From Pleurostoma richardsiae (taxonomy: Eukaryota; Ascomycota; Sordariomycetes; Calosphaeriales; Pleurostomataceae): a stretch of DNA of 64,000 bases. How positions within the stretch are numbered: the stretch's first letter is position 1; each line of letters begins with the position of its first letter. The notes under the pieces were generated by a model that was not told where the DNA came from, did not search any database, and worked only from the letters and a program-made list of their open reading frames with translations. Positions 41,049-54,500 of this stretch are shown here, one piece after another. The DNA is taken from positions 124,001 through 188,000 of the forward strand of contig JANBVO010000038.1 of assembly GCA_030052745.1 (NCBI GenBank). The letters run 5' to 3'. Made by a program: the position numbers and the translations under genes.

Positions 41049-43663
41049 GGGCTTGAATACACCTGCTCGTTACTTTTTCGGCTGGAACTGCCTCTGCATA
41101 TGTCTGGGTCTGGATTCACTGCATAGCACAGGCTATCTCCGGCAAGGGTCTGCAAAAATCTTCATCGTCTGTTCTTCATTCCTGGGCGTATAGGGTTGGG
41201 ATACACCGGATCTGTCGCGGGAAGCATGCGCGGCGCTGGGAGGCATTCACTTTTACATATATATATATATATATATATATACCTCGCTCACTTGGGGGCG
41301 GCCGTAGGGCCGCCTCTTGATCTCATGGGTCTGAACTCTGGCGTGCTTTGCATGCTTGGCTGGGAGGACATCATCGTTCAGCATATTGTGGCTGGAGGAT
41401 ACTCTGCATGATTCACCATGAGCAGGCGGGCGAGCGTTACGTGGTGTATATAAGCACGAGCGCATATGAAGGAGCTCTGTGCTGGGACGGTCGTCGCTAG
41501 TGAATAGTGTCTATAGAGGCTGGAGATGCTCGATCAAGGATTTTAATTATGAATATCAGGACACAGCAGTTCAAAGCCCTGGTCTCCTCTGACCATCTCG
41601 TCGCCTGTCTGCCATTGCTATCGAATTGTTATGGAAAAGAAGCCTCTTCACATCCTCCCGGCCGACTCGAGCTACACCCGCATGAATGGTGGCACGACCC
41701 TCGCTCCTGCCATAACCTTGGTGGTCTTGGAGGATACTTATCGTGTATATGATGTGCACGGTGCCGCATCGCACGAGGCTGACGTCTGTTTCCCAGTTCT
41801 CCGAGTGACTGCCGGGCCCGCTGCAGCGTATCTCGGTTGACTTCCGAGCGGTGACATGTCACACGTATATATGGGGCTGTCGCTGCGGCCGCGGGAGAGG
41901 TGCAGCCGTGTGAAATGAGCAGATTTCCTGCTGTCATCGTAGTCTTTTGACGTCGATAGCAGGCCACGATGCCATCATTGGTACAACTCCCTACCTTGTA
42001 CACGTAGTGTACTTACATATTTTGCCTTTTCCCCACCGCGGGAGACGGGTATCACCGCGACCCCGATCCTGATCGGAGATTGACCCTGCCTCGCGCGTGC
42101 CGAGGCGTTTTTGTCGTTCGGGTGCCGAGCAGGGACGAAGTCCACCGGACGGGAGTCGGAGGGTTTGTGACTCCGGAGAGGCATCCGAGGCCCTTAAGAG
42201 AAAAAAATAAGAGAGGTACCCCGGCTTGGCTGTTTGTTTGTCTAATTGAATAAAAAAAAAAGCAGTCTCCCGGTCTTCTGCTCGAAGAACCCCAGGACCC
42301 CTATTTTCTGCGGTTCCAGCCCGCCGGCATTTGCATTGACCCCTGTGTGCCCACGGGTCCGACCGGCGCCGTGGTTGCATGCGACAGGACAGGATTTATT
42401 ACTGCACGCATGTGAGATACGGATAGATACGCGTAAAAGGCAAACGAACACGTGGAGCGCATGATGTGCTCGACATTGTTTATCCCTTATCTTCGTCTCC
42501 CGCTCCGCTCTCTGCAGCCTCTGACAGCCTCACATGCCTGATGAACGCAAGAAGAGAATAAGCAGGAGGGGAGGGGGCGGCTCGAGGGCCTGCTGACCAT
42601 CCGACGGCCGGCGCGGATGGTCGAGTCTTCGGCTCCGCCGCTGTCTCTGCTGTCTGATTGGGCTGCAATTGGCACGGGAGCACAGGACAAGCTCACTCTG
42701 CTCACTGTGCAGCCGAGAGGCCCGGCCGGGAGAGCTGAATGGATGATGAATGGATGGATGGAAGCAGCAGAAGCAGCCAGCAGCCATAAAAAGAAGCCCG
42801 ATTCGGCCGACCACTGCCACTCACTCGCCCGCCTCCTCAGCAGGATCGTCTCTCCCGCGTCTTCCTCCTCTCTTCTTGTTCCGCGTGTCTCTCCGTAAGC
42901 AGCGCATACGCCTTCGGAGTGCCTTAATCCTAATCATAATAATCATAAGCCCAAGCGGCTCTCCCCCAGCGTGAAATTAGACGGAAGAAAAGGTGGAGAG
43001 AGGCCGCCCACATCTGCGGCCCAGGACGATTCAGAGCTCAGACGGAACCGACCCGGAAAAGTCGACGCTAACAAGGGGAGTCCGCCAAGACCCGACGACA
43101 GAGAAAGAAAAGGAATAGAAAGAAAAAAAAAGCTGCAGAAAAGACGGCGCCGGCGGACCAGGGGGCTTGTGATGACCGTCATTAATTTGGCATCCGGGGG
43201 AAATTGCGCCTTGACGAACCAGCAGCCAACGGACCGTCGCGCTTCAAACCCAAACCGACTCCTTCTCGTGCAAACCTTTTGACCTCTTGAGCCTCCTCAT
43301 CCCGTCAATTGACACTCCTTTTCTGCTCTTATCGACCTGAGATTCTCCCTCCAAACCCGCGCTTCCCGCATCGTCATCGACTGTGTGTCGCGTCTCCCGA
43401 CTCCCCGATCCACGCGACAGGGAGAGAGGCTGCCCGAGACAAGTTTCAGTCGTGCAGCTTGGAGTACGGAATACACACACACACACATCTCTTCCCCCGC
43501 ACACCCACATACAAACATACATACTCAACCACTCCCTGTGACGACAATTGCTCTCTGAGCCACCCATTGGGCCTACTACGACGCTGTCGCGGCACTGATC
43601 ACAATCCCCTCGAACTGTAACACCTTCTGCGCTCGCCATTCTCCTCGCGGTTGCCCCTCCAAG
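41049..43663. other. Intergenic, no supportable gene
   Basis: Between palH and the ceramide synthase. It contains the AT dinucleotide run at 41257-41281 and an A-rich tract at about 42250-42261. CT-rich sequence with a CACACA run (43474-43486) lies upstream of 43664 and is probably the ceramide synthase leader. Short open frames only. Confidence 0.4.
41257..41281. repeat. (AT)n microsatellite
   Basis: About twelve uninterrupted AT units, 200 bp past the palH stop codon. Confidence 0.9.
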
Positions 43664-45328
43664 ATGGCGGCCTCGGAACCCTTCCCGCCCCTCACCACCT
43701 CCATCGACCAGCTGCACTCGGCTCATCACGACACCAATGACCTCCCCCGGCGCCGCCGGAAGAGCAGCAACCTCGGCGGTGACCCTCGCGGCGACACCGG
43801 TGCGCCCGGCCTCGCGACCACACTAGCCCATCTGAACGGCCACCCTCAGCACAAGGTACGGCTCTCTTCCTTACAATGCTCCTAGAGGTCCCTCTTATGG
43901 TTCTTCTGGCGGATACGCAGGATGTTGGCTAATTTTGTCTAAACAGGACGCACAGGGTAAAGATGCCGCCGGCCACCCCTCGAAGCGCTACTCCAAGCAC
44001 CGCAAGGCGCGCAGCGCCATCCGCCGCGCCAAGCACTTCGCCTTCAAGCACACCTGGGTGATCCCGCTCGTCATCCTGGCCGGCTTTTTGTCGCTCTACG
44101 CCGTGAGCCCGACGGAGGCCAACCCCGTGCACCGCTTCATCTTCCTCAGCTACCGGCAGGCGCCCGCCGAGCCCGGCAGCCCCCCGCTGTACGGCAAGGG
44201 CCTGTGGGACATCGCCTTCGTGTCCTTCTACACCGTCGTGCTCTCCTTCACGCGCGAGTTCGTCATGCAGGAGGTGCTGCGCCCGCTGTCGCGCCGCTGC
44301 GGCCTGCGCTCGCGCGGCAAGCAGGCGCGCTTCATGGAGCAGACGTACACGGCGCTGTACTTCGGCTGCATGGGCCCCGTCGGCATGTGGGTCATGAGCC
44401 GCACGCCCGTCTGGTACTTCAACACGCGCGGCATGTACGAGGGGTTCCCGCACCGCGCGCTGGCCGCCGAGTTCAAGTTCTACTACCTGTTCCAGGCCGC
44501 CTACTGGGCGCAGCAGGCCATCGTGCTGCTGCTCGGCATGGAGAAGCCCCGCAAGGACTTCCGCGAGCTGGTCGGCCACCACATCGTCAGCCTGGCGCTG
44601 ATCGCGCTGAGCTACCGGTTCCACTTCACGTACATCGGCCTGCCGGTGTATATCACGCATGATATCAGCGACTTCTTCCTCGCGGTAAGCTCTCCCCCTC
44701 ACCACCCCTCTCCTCCCCTTGCTCTCTCTGCAAAAACACCTGGTACAGCTAGATCCCCTACTGACGGACGTGTTTCCAGACCTCGAAGACCCTCAACTAC
44801 ATCGACCACCCCCTGACTGGCCCCTACTTCTTCCTCTTCATGAACGTCTGGATCTACATGCGGCACTACCTCAACCTGCGCATCATCTGGTCCCTCTTCA
44901 CCGAGTTCCGCACCGTGGGGCCCTACGAGCTCAACTGGGAGACGGAGCAGTACAAGTGCTGGATCTCCAACGTCATCACCGCGGCGCTGCTGTCGATGCT
45001 GCAGGCGCTGAACCTCTTCTGGCTCTTCTTCATCTTCCGCATCGCCTACCGCTTCGTCGTGCACAACGTCACGAAGGACGACCGCTCCGACGACGAGGAG
45101 GAGGACGAGGAAGAGGAGGACGAGGCTGCCGGCGAGAAGGCGTCGCTAGTGAAGGAGCCTCAGAACGGCGCGGCGAAGGAGAAGGCCAACGGTCACGCCA
45201 ATGGCCACGCCAATGGCCATGCCAATGGGGCGGCAGTCAACGGTGCGGCAGTCAACGGCGCGGCGGTCAACGGCGCGGTGATCAACGGCAAGGCAAAGAC
45301 CGCCAACGGGTCCGCGAAGAAGAGGTAA
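43664..45328 (+). CDS. LAG1: Ceramide synthase (LAG1/LAC1 type), 492 aa
   Basis: ER membrane enzyme that N-acylates sphingoid bases with fatty acyl-CoA. Three exons: 43664-43855, 43947-44684 and 44780-45328 (1479 nt = 493 codons), both introns phase 0. The TLC domain includes FMEQTYTALYFGCMGPVGMW, then the Lag1 motif with His275-His276 in GHHIVSLALIALSYRFHFT and THDISDFFLA continuing across intron 2 into TSKTLNYI. Several membrane helices begin at about residue 90 (HTWVIPLVILAGFLSLYAV). The N-terminal 80 residues are basic and disordered. The C-terminus has an acidic DDEEEDEEEEDE patch, followed by NGHA and NGAAV tandem repeats, and no clear dilysine ER signal beyond the final KKR. Catalytic His pair and acidic residues are present. 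Confidence 0.94.
45187..45300 (+). repeat. In-frame NGHA / NGAAV tandem repeats in LAG1 tail
   Basis: Three 12-bp units encoding NGHA, followed by three to four 15-bp units encoding VNGAA. Unit lengths are multiples of three, so copy changes would keep the frame. Confidence 0.85.
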
Positions 45329-47320
45329 GAGCGGAAGGGCGCGGAAAGCGCTCGGACCGTTCTCGCCCCTCCATCAAGACCGAGGCACCTTGCTCGGTGG
45401 CCCGCCAGCTGTCCATTGTTACCTTCTCTTCGCTCGCTCTAGTCGACGTCATGTCTTCTTTTTCTCTAGAAAAGAGTAGACGGGGCGCGTCTTTCTGTAC
45501 GATACACAAGATGTCATGGGCTCATTTCTCCTTCTTTTCTTCCACCGCGCTGTCAACCCTCTGCTCAAGTGTTAGAGAGGAAGAAGAGAGCATCACTTCC
45601 TAACTCTCTCCCCTCCATCTCTCTCATACACCACAAACAGCGAAGAGAGCAACAGCACGGCGGACACGTTAGGGAGTTGTACATCGGTGTATATCGGCGT
45701 TTCTTCCTTTTTTTTTCTTTCCTCCCCTTGCCTCAATCGTTACGGTGCAGGGGGGGAAACGGCGTGATGGGGTGGGCCAGCATATAGTCACTCGCTTTGC
45801 GAACATGTACGAAGGGGGGAGAGTCATGAGAGGAGCAAAAAAAGGGGATATTTTCTTTTTCGCTCGGGCGTGTGAGAGCGATAAGCATGACATCATCGGT
45901 TCGGTCGGCTCAGGAGAAGAAGGGAGGTTGGGAGGGGAGGAGGACATGCCTCAGGTCTTCTTGTTTCCTGCGACAAACTTCACATTCCATGTCTTGGGGG
46001 GTCCGTATCCTCTTCGGTTGGAGGAGCTGGAAGACAGGGAAAGCATCATGATGGGAAGAGGTCTCGTGAAAGCAAGGACTTAATGGCTGAGAAGATGAGC
46101 AGGAGCCCGAGTCGTCGGGGTGGGAAAGGCAAGGGTGCCATCGTCAACGAGGTGGAAGGGGTGACGTTGCCGCTTGGCTGGACTCCCGCTGTCTACTTGG
46201 GACGCCTCGTCTGCCGGACACCATGTCCTCATCGGCGATATCCCTTCCCTCATTTGAGAGATTCTTGTATCATACTTGCAATAGTACCATTTAATCAAGC
46301 AGAAACACCCGTTTACTCCCTGCCTCGCCCATCTTCACGTGTTCAGTCTACGTTAGCAGCGCACACAGCAAGACCCAGATTGTTCTGTTTGCTCATCCCA
46401 TTGAATTCCTAGCCGGCTGACACCTAGACGACAGCCAGCAAGGCCGTCGCCATCCGCAGCAAGCTGGGTAGCTAGCTAGGTACAATCAAGTTGACACCAT
46501 CAATGGGAAAGCCGACCAGATAGTACACACTTTTCCGTTTATAGCCATGCCTATTTACCCATCGTGTGAGGGAAGCGAGGTCGACGAAGAAACAACAACA
46601 TCCGTCCAGAGAAGAAAAAAAAACACATTTGTCCTGACAGTCGTAGCAAGCTAGTCTTGTCTGTCGTCATGGCCTCGGTGAGCTGCGTCCGGTATGAAGC
46701 AAAGAATATTAGGGGACCGCTTGAACCGTAGGCAAGGTAAGGTAGGAGTGATAGGTGCCGTCGTGCAGCAACAGACATGTGCACAGCTCCTCGTTACTAA
46801 ATCTGTATGTCGCAAAAGGCAGTCGAAGCAAAAAGAGAGAAGCAGAGCAACAAGAGCGGCCGTTCCTGAACCGCCCACACACAACGCCGTAGCCAGATGC
46901 TGCCGCCTGACCGTCGCAGAAGGAGCAAAATGTAGTCGTGACACCTTTTGAGGCCGATGTCCATTCACCCCCGAGCCCCTCATAATCTTTTTCGTGACGG
47001 GTAAGAACTTAGTCGAAGAAGCAAAATAAAGAAGTCATCCCCCTCAACGCCGAACAATGCGTTACGTCATCCGTGACGCGTGGGAATCTCTTTCATCGTA
47101 TCTCATCGACGAGTTGTGGAAAGGAAGAAGACAAAGTCGTGTAGCCCTGAGCTAGAACATAGGACCTGTGGAGTGCCTCTCTATAACTGACGGCACAGGA
47201 GGGGAATCTCAGGTGATAAGGGCATATTCATGTACAGTGAAGAGCGGAAGTCATAAGCGGAGATAAGAATATGTCGATGCAAGTCGCCGAGAGAGTGGGG
47301 AGGGAATAGAGTCATGCTTA
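45329..47320. other. Convergent intergenic gap, LAG1 / HMT1
   Basis: 2 kb of 3' sequence between convergent genes. Short open frames, homopolymer T and A tracts (about 45708-45720, 46613-46622). No gene supported. Confidence 0.4.
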
Positions 47321-50300
47321 TTACTGAGCGTGCTCATGATTGCGGATGTCCAGGATCGGCGTGCTCTTGGCCGCATCCGTCAGGATTCCGGGTGTCGAGA
47401 GATCGGGTCTCGCGCTCGAGCCTTCATCGGGGGTGCAAGATCCGCTCTGCAATATGCTCGAGGAGGCCATACTGCTGCATCCGTCCGAGGAGGAATCTTC
47501 GCCGTGGTCGTTTCCACCAATGTTCGCTTGACGGAGGAGCTTATTCGCGCGTGTCGTTGCAGCCCGAGCTTGCTCAGCAGCCTCTTCAGCGCGCGCCTGC
47601 TTCTCCCACATCGACGCATACTTCCCCTTAAGGGCAAGCAGCTCGTCGTGAGTGCCCTTTTCGACAATCTCGCCCGCTTGTAATACGACGATCTGGTCGG
47701 CGTGGGTAATGGTGGAGAGGCGATGCCTGCTTAGCAGTTAGAACAGCACTGCCTTGGAAGAAGGTAGAATCTACTTACGCAATGATGAGCATGGTCCGGT
47801 CTTGGCCAAGGTGACCTTTGATCAACCTCGACTGAATGTGCTGTTCCGTCTCGCTGTCGAGCGCAGATGTCGCTTCGTCCAGCATAATGATACGGGGTCT
47901 CTTCAGGATCGTTCGAGCGATGGCAACTCGCTGCTTCTCCCCACCGCTAAGTCGCAGGCCGCGCTCCCCGACCTTGGTGAAGTAGCCATCCCGGAAAGAC
48001 ATGATCCGATCATGGATGCTCGCCGCGCGGCAAGCTTCGTACACTTCTTCATCGGACGCGCTGGGGTTCGCGTACTTCAGGTTGTACATCACGGTCTCGT
48101 TGAACAGGATGGTGTCCTGAGGGACGACGCCGATGTGCCTCCTCACCGAGTCTATCGTCAGATCCGTCACGTCTTGGCCATCGATTTCAATAGACCCCGC
48201 ATGACAGTTGTAGTAGCGGAACATCAGTCGAAATATGGTCGACTTGCCGCCACCGGATTCGCCGACAAAGGCGGTCGTGGTGCCGGGTAAACACTCAAAG
48301 CTGATGTTGTTCAGTGCTGGTTTGGTTTTATCATACCAGAACTTGACTCTGTTCCACCGGATGCGTCCCTGACAGTACGGAAGGGGCTGGGCACCCTCCT
48401 TGTCGACGACCGTCGGCTGGATCTTGAAGAGCTCGAGCAGCCGTTCTCCAGAGATCATTGCTTGCTGAACAGTCCGATAGAAGGTCCCAAAGAAGTTCAG
48501 TGGACCCTGCATCTGGTTCATGTACGCCATTATCGTGATGAAGTCTCCAACGGTGCGGATCTTCATCGCCACCTGGAACGCGGCTGTCAAGAGGACAACG
48601 AGAAGACCAGCCATGAACAGTAGGCTCTGACAGAGATTCATCAGGTTCATGCCCACGGTGACCTTAGCTTCTGCGGCCTGGAACGTCTTGATTGCCTCCC
48701 TGTAGCGTCGAAACTCGAACTGCTCGGCGTTGAAGTACTTGACCGTCTCGTACGACGTGATGGAATCGTTCTTGACGGCCTCTTCCTCCCTGTCAGCATT
48801 GACCATATCCCGCCGTTGGTCGGCTCTGGTCGACGCCATCTTAATGGTTAGGACGAGATATATATGGGTGACCATGGTTGCCATCAGGCCGTAGAATGTT
48901 CCATACGCTGACTGGAAGAATATGATCGCGAGAAACAGGTCCATGAGCATTGGAAAGACCTGGAAGGTCGTCTGCTCCAGGAAAGAGTTGATAGATGAGC
49001 CCTTGTTCAACGCTGACAAGACTTCTCCAGTCCTCTTGCCGAGATGAAAGTCCAGAGAGAGCGAGTGCACGTGCTCGAAGGCTGCAGCAGTGAGCGCTCG
49101 GTAAGAGTACTGCGACACCGGGATCCAGATGAATGAGCGCGCCGATCCTAAAAGGCCAGACTGTCCCTGGAGCAGCTTGAGAAGCAGCAGCCTGAACAGT
49201 TCTCCGTACGGTATCTCCCACTGCCCTCGCTCGTACGAGTTAGCGATAGCCTGCACGAGCCTACCCTGTTGGAACGGCACAGCCATGTTCACAGCCCGCT
49301 GCGCGAGAACGAGCAGGAAGCAGATGAACATGAGCGCCTGAAGTTTCCACTTCTTGGAGGGCCAGATATAGGGAAAGAATACGGAATAGCCGCGGACGTA
49401 TTCCCACCAGGTCTTGTGCGGGAGCTTCTCCGGCCGATAAAAGGCGGCAAAATCATCTCGATTCTGCCCGGCACCTGGGTGGCAGCCATTCGCATTGTTC
49501 CCCGAGTCGCCAGTCTTAGCAGCGCCATTGGTGCCGTTCGCCTCAGAGGCGGCACGCCTGCGCTTAGAATTGCGGCGATAGTCCAAATGGCGGTAGCCGT
49601 TCCCGTTCCCGTTCCCGTTCGTTTCATATCCCGGGGTAATGCGCCCCAAGAGCGGTGTTGCTTCTTGTACGTTAGAGCCGCGGCCCTCGATATCTCCTTC
49701 CTTGAAGTGGCAGTGAAGGCGAGAACGCGTCATTAGGTTTAGGAGGACACACAACAAAACGATTGACGATATGGTGCAGGCGCGGATGAGGCCAAGAACC
49801 AAGTCAACCGACTCCCACTCGCTTGGTCCGTTCCTGGTAACAATCGATCCCTTACGAAAGTCCGATATGACATGATGAGGGCCATTGACAGCGATGTATG
49901 ATGACATGAGGATAATAACCTCGCCAGCCATCGCCAGCGTCCATGTCAGATAATGCGCGGCATTTGGGCTGTTGAAGCGGTCAAAAAGCGTGGTGAAGAT
50001 GAAGGTGTGGATGTACAGAGCCCCAGCAAGATATGCCTACGACAAGAGTGAGCTCAGCTGCGCACGGATCTTGCGCCAGGCGGCCATGAGCGAAATACAA
50101 GGACTTACAGCTTCAGGTTCTCCGCACCACCAGGCTGGGTCCTCCGGGTCGCGCCCCCTCAGACCATTGATAGCATGGATGGCCGTATTGACAGCGTTTC
50201 CGAGGTACGTCAGGATGAGGAGGATGGTCGCAGCCCAGAAAAACCAAGAAGAGGGTCGACGGACGAGAGCGCGAGGCTCCTGTACCTTGACCTTCTTGCG

Positions 50301-50507
50301 CTTGGTCACAGGCAGTGGTCGGCCGCCAGGGCCTCTCACAGAAGGAGCGACGACATCCTCGGCCTGCCGGGCGGTCAACACGCCGTTGAGGGCCGTGGCC
50401 ACCACGAAGGTCAAGAGCAGGACCGGGATGATGGCCAGCTGGGTAGAGTCCCTGACCCTCTCGGCCGTTGAACGCGAGGTCCAGTAGGCGAGGGTCCGGA
50501 AATCCAT
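47321..50507 (-). CDS. HMT1: Vacuolar ABC transporter, HMT1/ABCB6 type, 1020 aa
   Basis: Half-size ABC exporter with an extra N-terminal membrane domain, likely at the vacuole and tied to heavy-metal or thiol-conjugate tolerance as in S. pombe Hmt1. Three exons: 50109-50507, 47779-50036 and 47321-47726 (3063 nt = 1021 codons). The TMD0 part spans roughly residues 1-200. An Asn/Gly-rich cytosolic linker follows, with NGNGNGNGY. The core domain has [18 protein letters not shown] and the ATM-like [15 protein letters not shown]. The ATP-binding domain has Walker [10 protein letters not shown] with Lys731, then VPQDTILFN, signature LSGGEKQR, Walker [10 protein letters not shown] and, after the last intron, HRLST. 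All are present. The Ser-rich C-terminal 80 residues are unconserved in appearance. Substrate is inferred. Confidence 0.93.
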
Positions 50508-51310
50508 CGTGGCCTGCCTGCGAGGTCGGGAGAGTTAGTCGAGGCGTGTGTGTGAGATGGGAGACATGAGGCGACACGCGAGGCCGCGCAGAACAGCACA
50601 GCGCGGATGGCTGGCTGGCTGCTGTGAAGGTCAAGCGGCCGCGGGGCAAAACAGCAAAACAAGGAAACTCACAGGAAGACTGAGTATGGATCACCACATC
50701 AGCACCATCGGGCTTATTCGTGGCAACGGCGAGAGGCTGGTCTCGTGTCGAACCTGGGCTGCCAGGATTCTCACCCACCGATGTGTCGTTCGGCTGTAGA
50801 GAATTCCCGATGGTGGGGCAGGTGACAGGCTTAGTAGTGGCGAATCCAGGTTCGCTCAGGCCCAGCCCCGAGTCAAGAATGGGAATAGGCGATGGAAAGC
50901 GGGCGCTACAGCGAGGAATGGGGCGCTGACCAGGACGATCTAGAGTGGCAGGAGATCTCGTGCGAGGCGCATCGGACGAGGGATCTGCTCGGTATAGATA
51001 GTGTGATAGCGGGATAATCGAGATTATATCCTGTCGAGCGGTCTGGCGAGCGACGGGGATGACGGGATCTAGGGCCAGGGGAGGGAATATCAACGAGCGT
51101 GGATTATAACGGCATAGAAACCGACGTCCGTGTGTGCGTGTGTTATGTGTAAGTTATTGTGTATTGTGTGTGTTGTGCGTGCGTCTCGGGAGGATGAAAA
51201 AGAGGGTCGGAGGGGGTCCCGCTCCCGTGTCGAGCGAGGCTTGGGAGAAAAGGGAAGCAAAGCGCACGGCGACGGCCCGGGCTGATTAGATCGACGGGAG
51301 CAGGGTCGGT

Positions 51311-51373
51311 CAGACAGACAGACAGACAGATAGTCAGTCAGTCAGTCAGTCAGTTCAGTCGACCGTCAGTCAG
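51311..51373. repeat. CAGA / GTCA tetranucleotide repeats
   Basis: (CAGA)n followed at once by (GTCA)n, about 60 bp in total, 800 bp upstream of the HMT1 start. Confidence 0.85.
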
Positions 51374-51517
51374 TCGAGTCAAGTTAAGTCAGGTATCCGT
51401 GCCTGTGAGGTGGTACAGATTGCTTTGTCGGGAGCGGCAACAAGAGAACCCACGGAAGGGGACTCGCTCCTAAGTAGCTGCCGTACGACCAGTCCCACCC
51501 GTACTCGAGGCGGCCCC

Positions 51518-51540
51518 AGTCCAGTCCAGTCCAGTCCAGG
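51518..51540. repeat. GTCCA pentanucleotide repeat
   Basis: About four head-to-tail CCAGT units, with GAGCGAGC repeats shortly after (51558-51571). Confidence 0.75.
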
Positions 51541-54500
51541 TGAGCGAGCGACAGAGAGCGAGCGAGCGAGGCGGGCGGCGGCTTCGTCCCTAACTCGAGA
51601 CTGGCGGTGCAGACCAGATGACGGTTGGCTGACGAGCCTTGGGTTAGCTGCCGTCTAGTGCGCTCCTTTGGGTATGACTTGGCGACCTGCAAGTGTAGGC
51701 AGGCGACGGCAATGAGGGCAACCGATGGAAAGACCAAAAGGAAAGACGAGATCTCGGCAGGCGTCGACAGGGTTGTCGCCGGTAAGGCAAGGTTAAGGTA
51801 AGGTGGCCGGGTATGTAGGGAGCTCGGGACAGCGACGGGATGTCCGTCGTCGTCGTCTGGTGAGTTGAGGTGAGCGAGGCACGGAGCAGGTAGCCGGCAG
51901 GTAGCCAGTACGGCGTCGATGTCGTACCGCCCCAGTAATCGGTACAGGGCAGCGTGCAGGGGGCAGAAGACCGGGGTGTCGCTCGCTACCTTGGATGTAC
52001 TTGAATGAGGCAGCTCTGCGTACCCAAAACGGCGTTTTGCTTTTTATTTTTTCTTGCAGCCTGATGCGCGAAGAGAAGTCGCAGACAAGGTCGATGCAGG
52101 TATGCGGCAAGTAATGCGAAGGTATCTCGGTAGATGGTGATCGAGGTACCTTGGGTTAGGGGAAGTGATATTGATCGGCTGCGAGGGCCGGGAGGAGATA
52201 CGTTGGCAGAGGGCGGTGGACGGCGGTGTTGGCTGGTACTGCAGCTCCGGACGGGGGTAGCGCCGGAGAGTCGCAAGTAGGGACGGAGTAGAGTGACCCT
52301 TGGATCCCTGAGAATCCCTGAGAGAATCCCTGAATCGAGCCTGACTGCAAGCACACATCCAGTTAGCGGTCGGGGACGTCGGGCGCTGCGCTGTGGTTTG
52401 CCAGAGGGGCAGGCTGGCACAGCCAAACGGCTCGCAGCCTTCTTTCACCGCCTTGCGTCTTGCGAGTGATTGCAGCAAGCTGCATGCATGCCCACCATGC
52501 TAACCATGCTAGCCATGCACCCGGGGAGGCGTGCGACCTGTGTGAGGCATGTGTTTGTGTATGTGTGCTGTACAAAGCCCTCATGTACGTGCGCGGAGCG
52601 AGAGCGGAGGACGGAGGGTCGGTGGGCATGCAATACCTATCAACGACTGGTTGTATGTAATCTGTACGTACACATGCGCGTCTGTCTCGCTGTCTTCGTG
52701 TGCCTCCTGCGATCTCCTACCATCTGTAGTAGGTAGGCACTTTAGAGAGGGGGGCTATTAGACGACGACAACGGAGATGGTGTTGGCACAGCGGCGGGAT
52801 GCGGCAGACGCAACACTCCTCGCCTCACTTCTACTATTCTCTCCCTCAGAGCCCTTCTGCTACGACCGGGGGGCTCCTCAATTATAAAGACGCCTCGGCA
52901 GGCAGCTTTCTTTCTGCAAGGATGACGACAATCGGTGCCTCCGTTTGCTCAATTCGCCTCGGTAGGGCATAGGCGGCCGTACTGGGCTGGCAGGCTGGCT
53001 AGAGTCGTGCGGTGGGGTCGTCGTCGGCTCGCTCTGCCACGCTGCAACGCCGTGCGCCTGTCTCTCCAGATTGCAGCTGTAGTGGGGAGATTCGGGGGCC
53101 GGAACGAGAGCCAGGGGTGGCCCGGGTGCGGGAGTGGAGCGAAATGGACTGAGAGAGGCGGCGGCGGCGGAGAGATCAGAGGCCAGGAAGAGGCCATGGA
53201 GGGGGTCCTGCAGGAAAAGCTCCAGCTTAGTGGCTCCCGGAAATGGCTTCCACAGCTCTAGCCGCAGTTCTGCCTCCGTTGATGCCCGCTGGTGTTGTTT
53301 CTGAGTGGCTGGACCAGCTCCCTGCGCGGGGACGAGCTTCATCATGAGTCGGTGCCACCCTGTTGTTATTGCTCCTCGACTGGCTGGCCGGCTGGCTGGC
53401 CGGCTGATGCTGATGCTGATGACATGATAGCTCGCGCCCGAGTGGACTAACATCCATGGGATATGCAGCACTACCTTGGAGTAGTAAGGCTTGTACTTCT
53501 CTTATACCCCTATCATGGCCACGACGGGACTTTGTCCGCTGAAACAAGGCCCTTTCCCTTTGCATACATATTGCATTCATGGCATCTGACGATGGACAGC
53601 TTGCTCGTGTCGAGCGTCGACAAGTGGTTAGTGGCTGCCGGAAGGAACCAGCAACGACAGCCGGAGCGCCTCGAGGCGTCTGTCTGTCTGTAAGTGGTGG
53701 GTGTGGAGGACCGCCTGCATCTCTGCTGGGGTCCGGCTGGACAACTGGGCCGGCTTCCCCCTCACCTCCCATCCATCTCCACCCGCAGGGGTTGCCCGCA
53801 GGAGGCCCAGGCCCCATCATCTGAAGTGCCAGGTCCAGATCTATTGATCGACCGTCTCCTTCGCTGATGGGCAGATGATATGCCACAGCCGCCCTCGCTA
53901 AGATCGCCTAGCGTCGCTCGTATATTTTCCCCTTGCGAGAAACGCGACAGATCAGCACGGCATTGAGCAGCAGCAGCAGCAACGGAGGTCGTGTCGAGAG
54001 ACGACGACGTGCTTTTTTTGGGCCCCGCCGTCTCATCACTTTCTGATATTGCATGCATCGCGATCGCCGTCAGGCTTCGGCTCCTTTCGAGCGGCAGCGG
54101 CAGGGGTGCGGGACGCCTCGCCGCCATTCCCGCCTGTGATGCGCCAAGGGGACCCCAGGCACGGAATCCCTCCGGCCGTTGATAGGTGTCGGTCGGGCCC
54201 TGATCGTCAAACAGCCTATGCCGCAGGGGGCAGCGTCAACGGCAACTCCTGGGCACTCCCGCGAGAACACTATCCCGGCATGCTCGACCTCCGGGCAGCC
54301 CTCCTGACCGACATGTCGCGATAACGCATGATAAAGCAGCTAGCGGACCGGTGTGGTTGTGGAGTCGGGGGACAGTCAATCAGAACGGCAGCTGCCATGT
54401 GTCCCGATCCTTGGAGCCCTCCGGATGCCGGCTTTGCGGTAAGCACGCGCTTCATATCCCAATTTATACCCCTTTCCGCATGCCGCGACGCTGATGCGCC

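Noticed and set aside
44228-45064. Minus-strand frames in the ceramide synthase exons
   Set aside because: Shadows of strongly GC-biased codons; the plus strand carries the Lag1 motif.
50113-51093. 326-codon minus-strand frame upstream of and overlapping HMT1 exon 1
   Set aside because: Different frame from HMT1, Pro/Ser/Arg-rich, no domain; the HMT1 reading explains the overlap.
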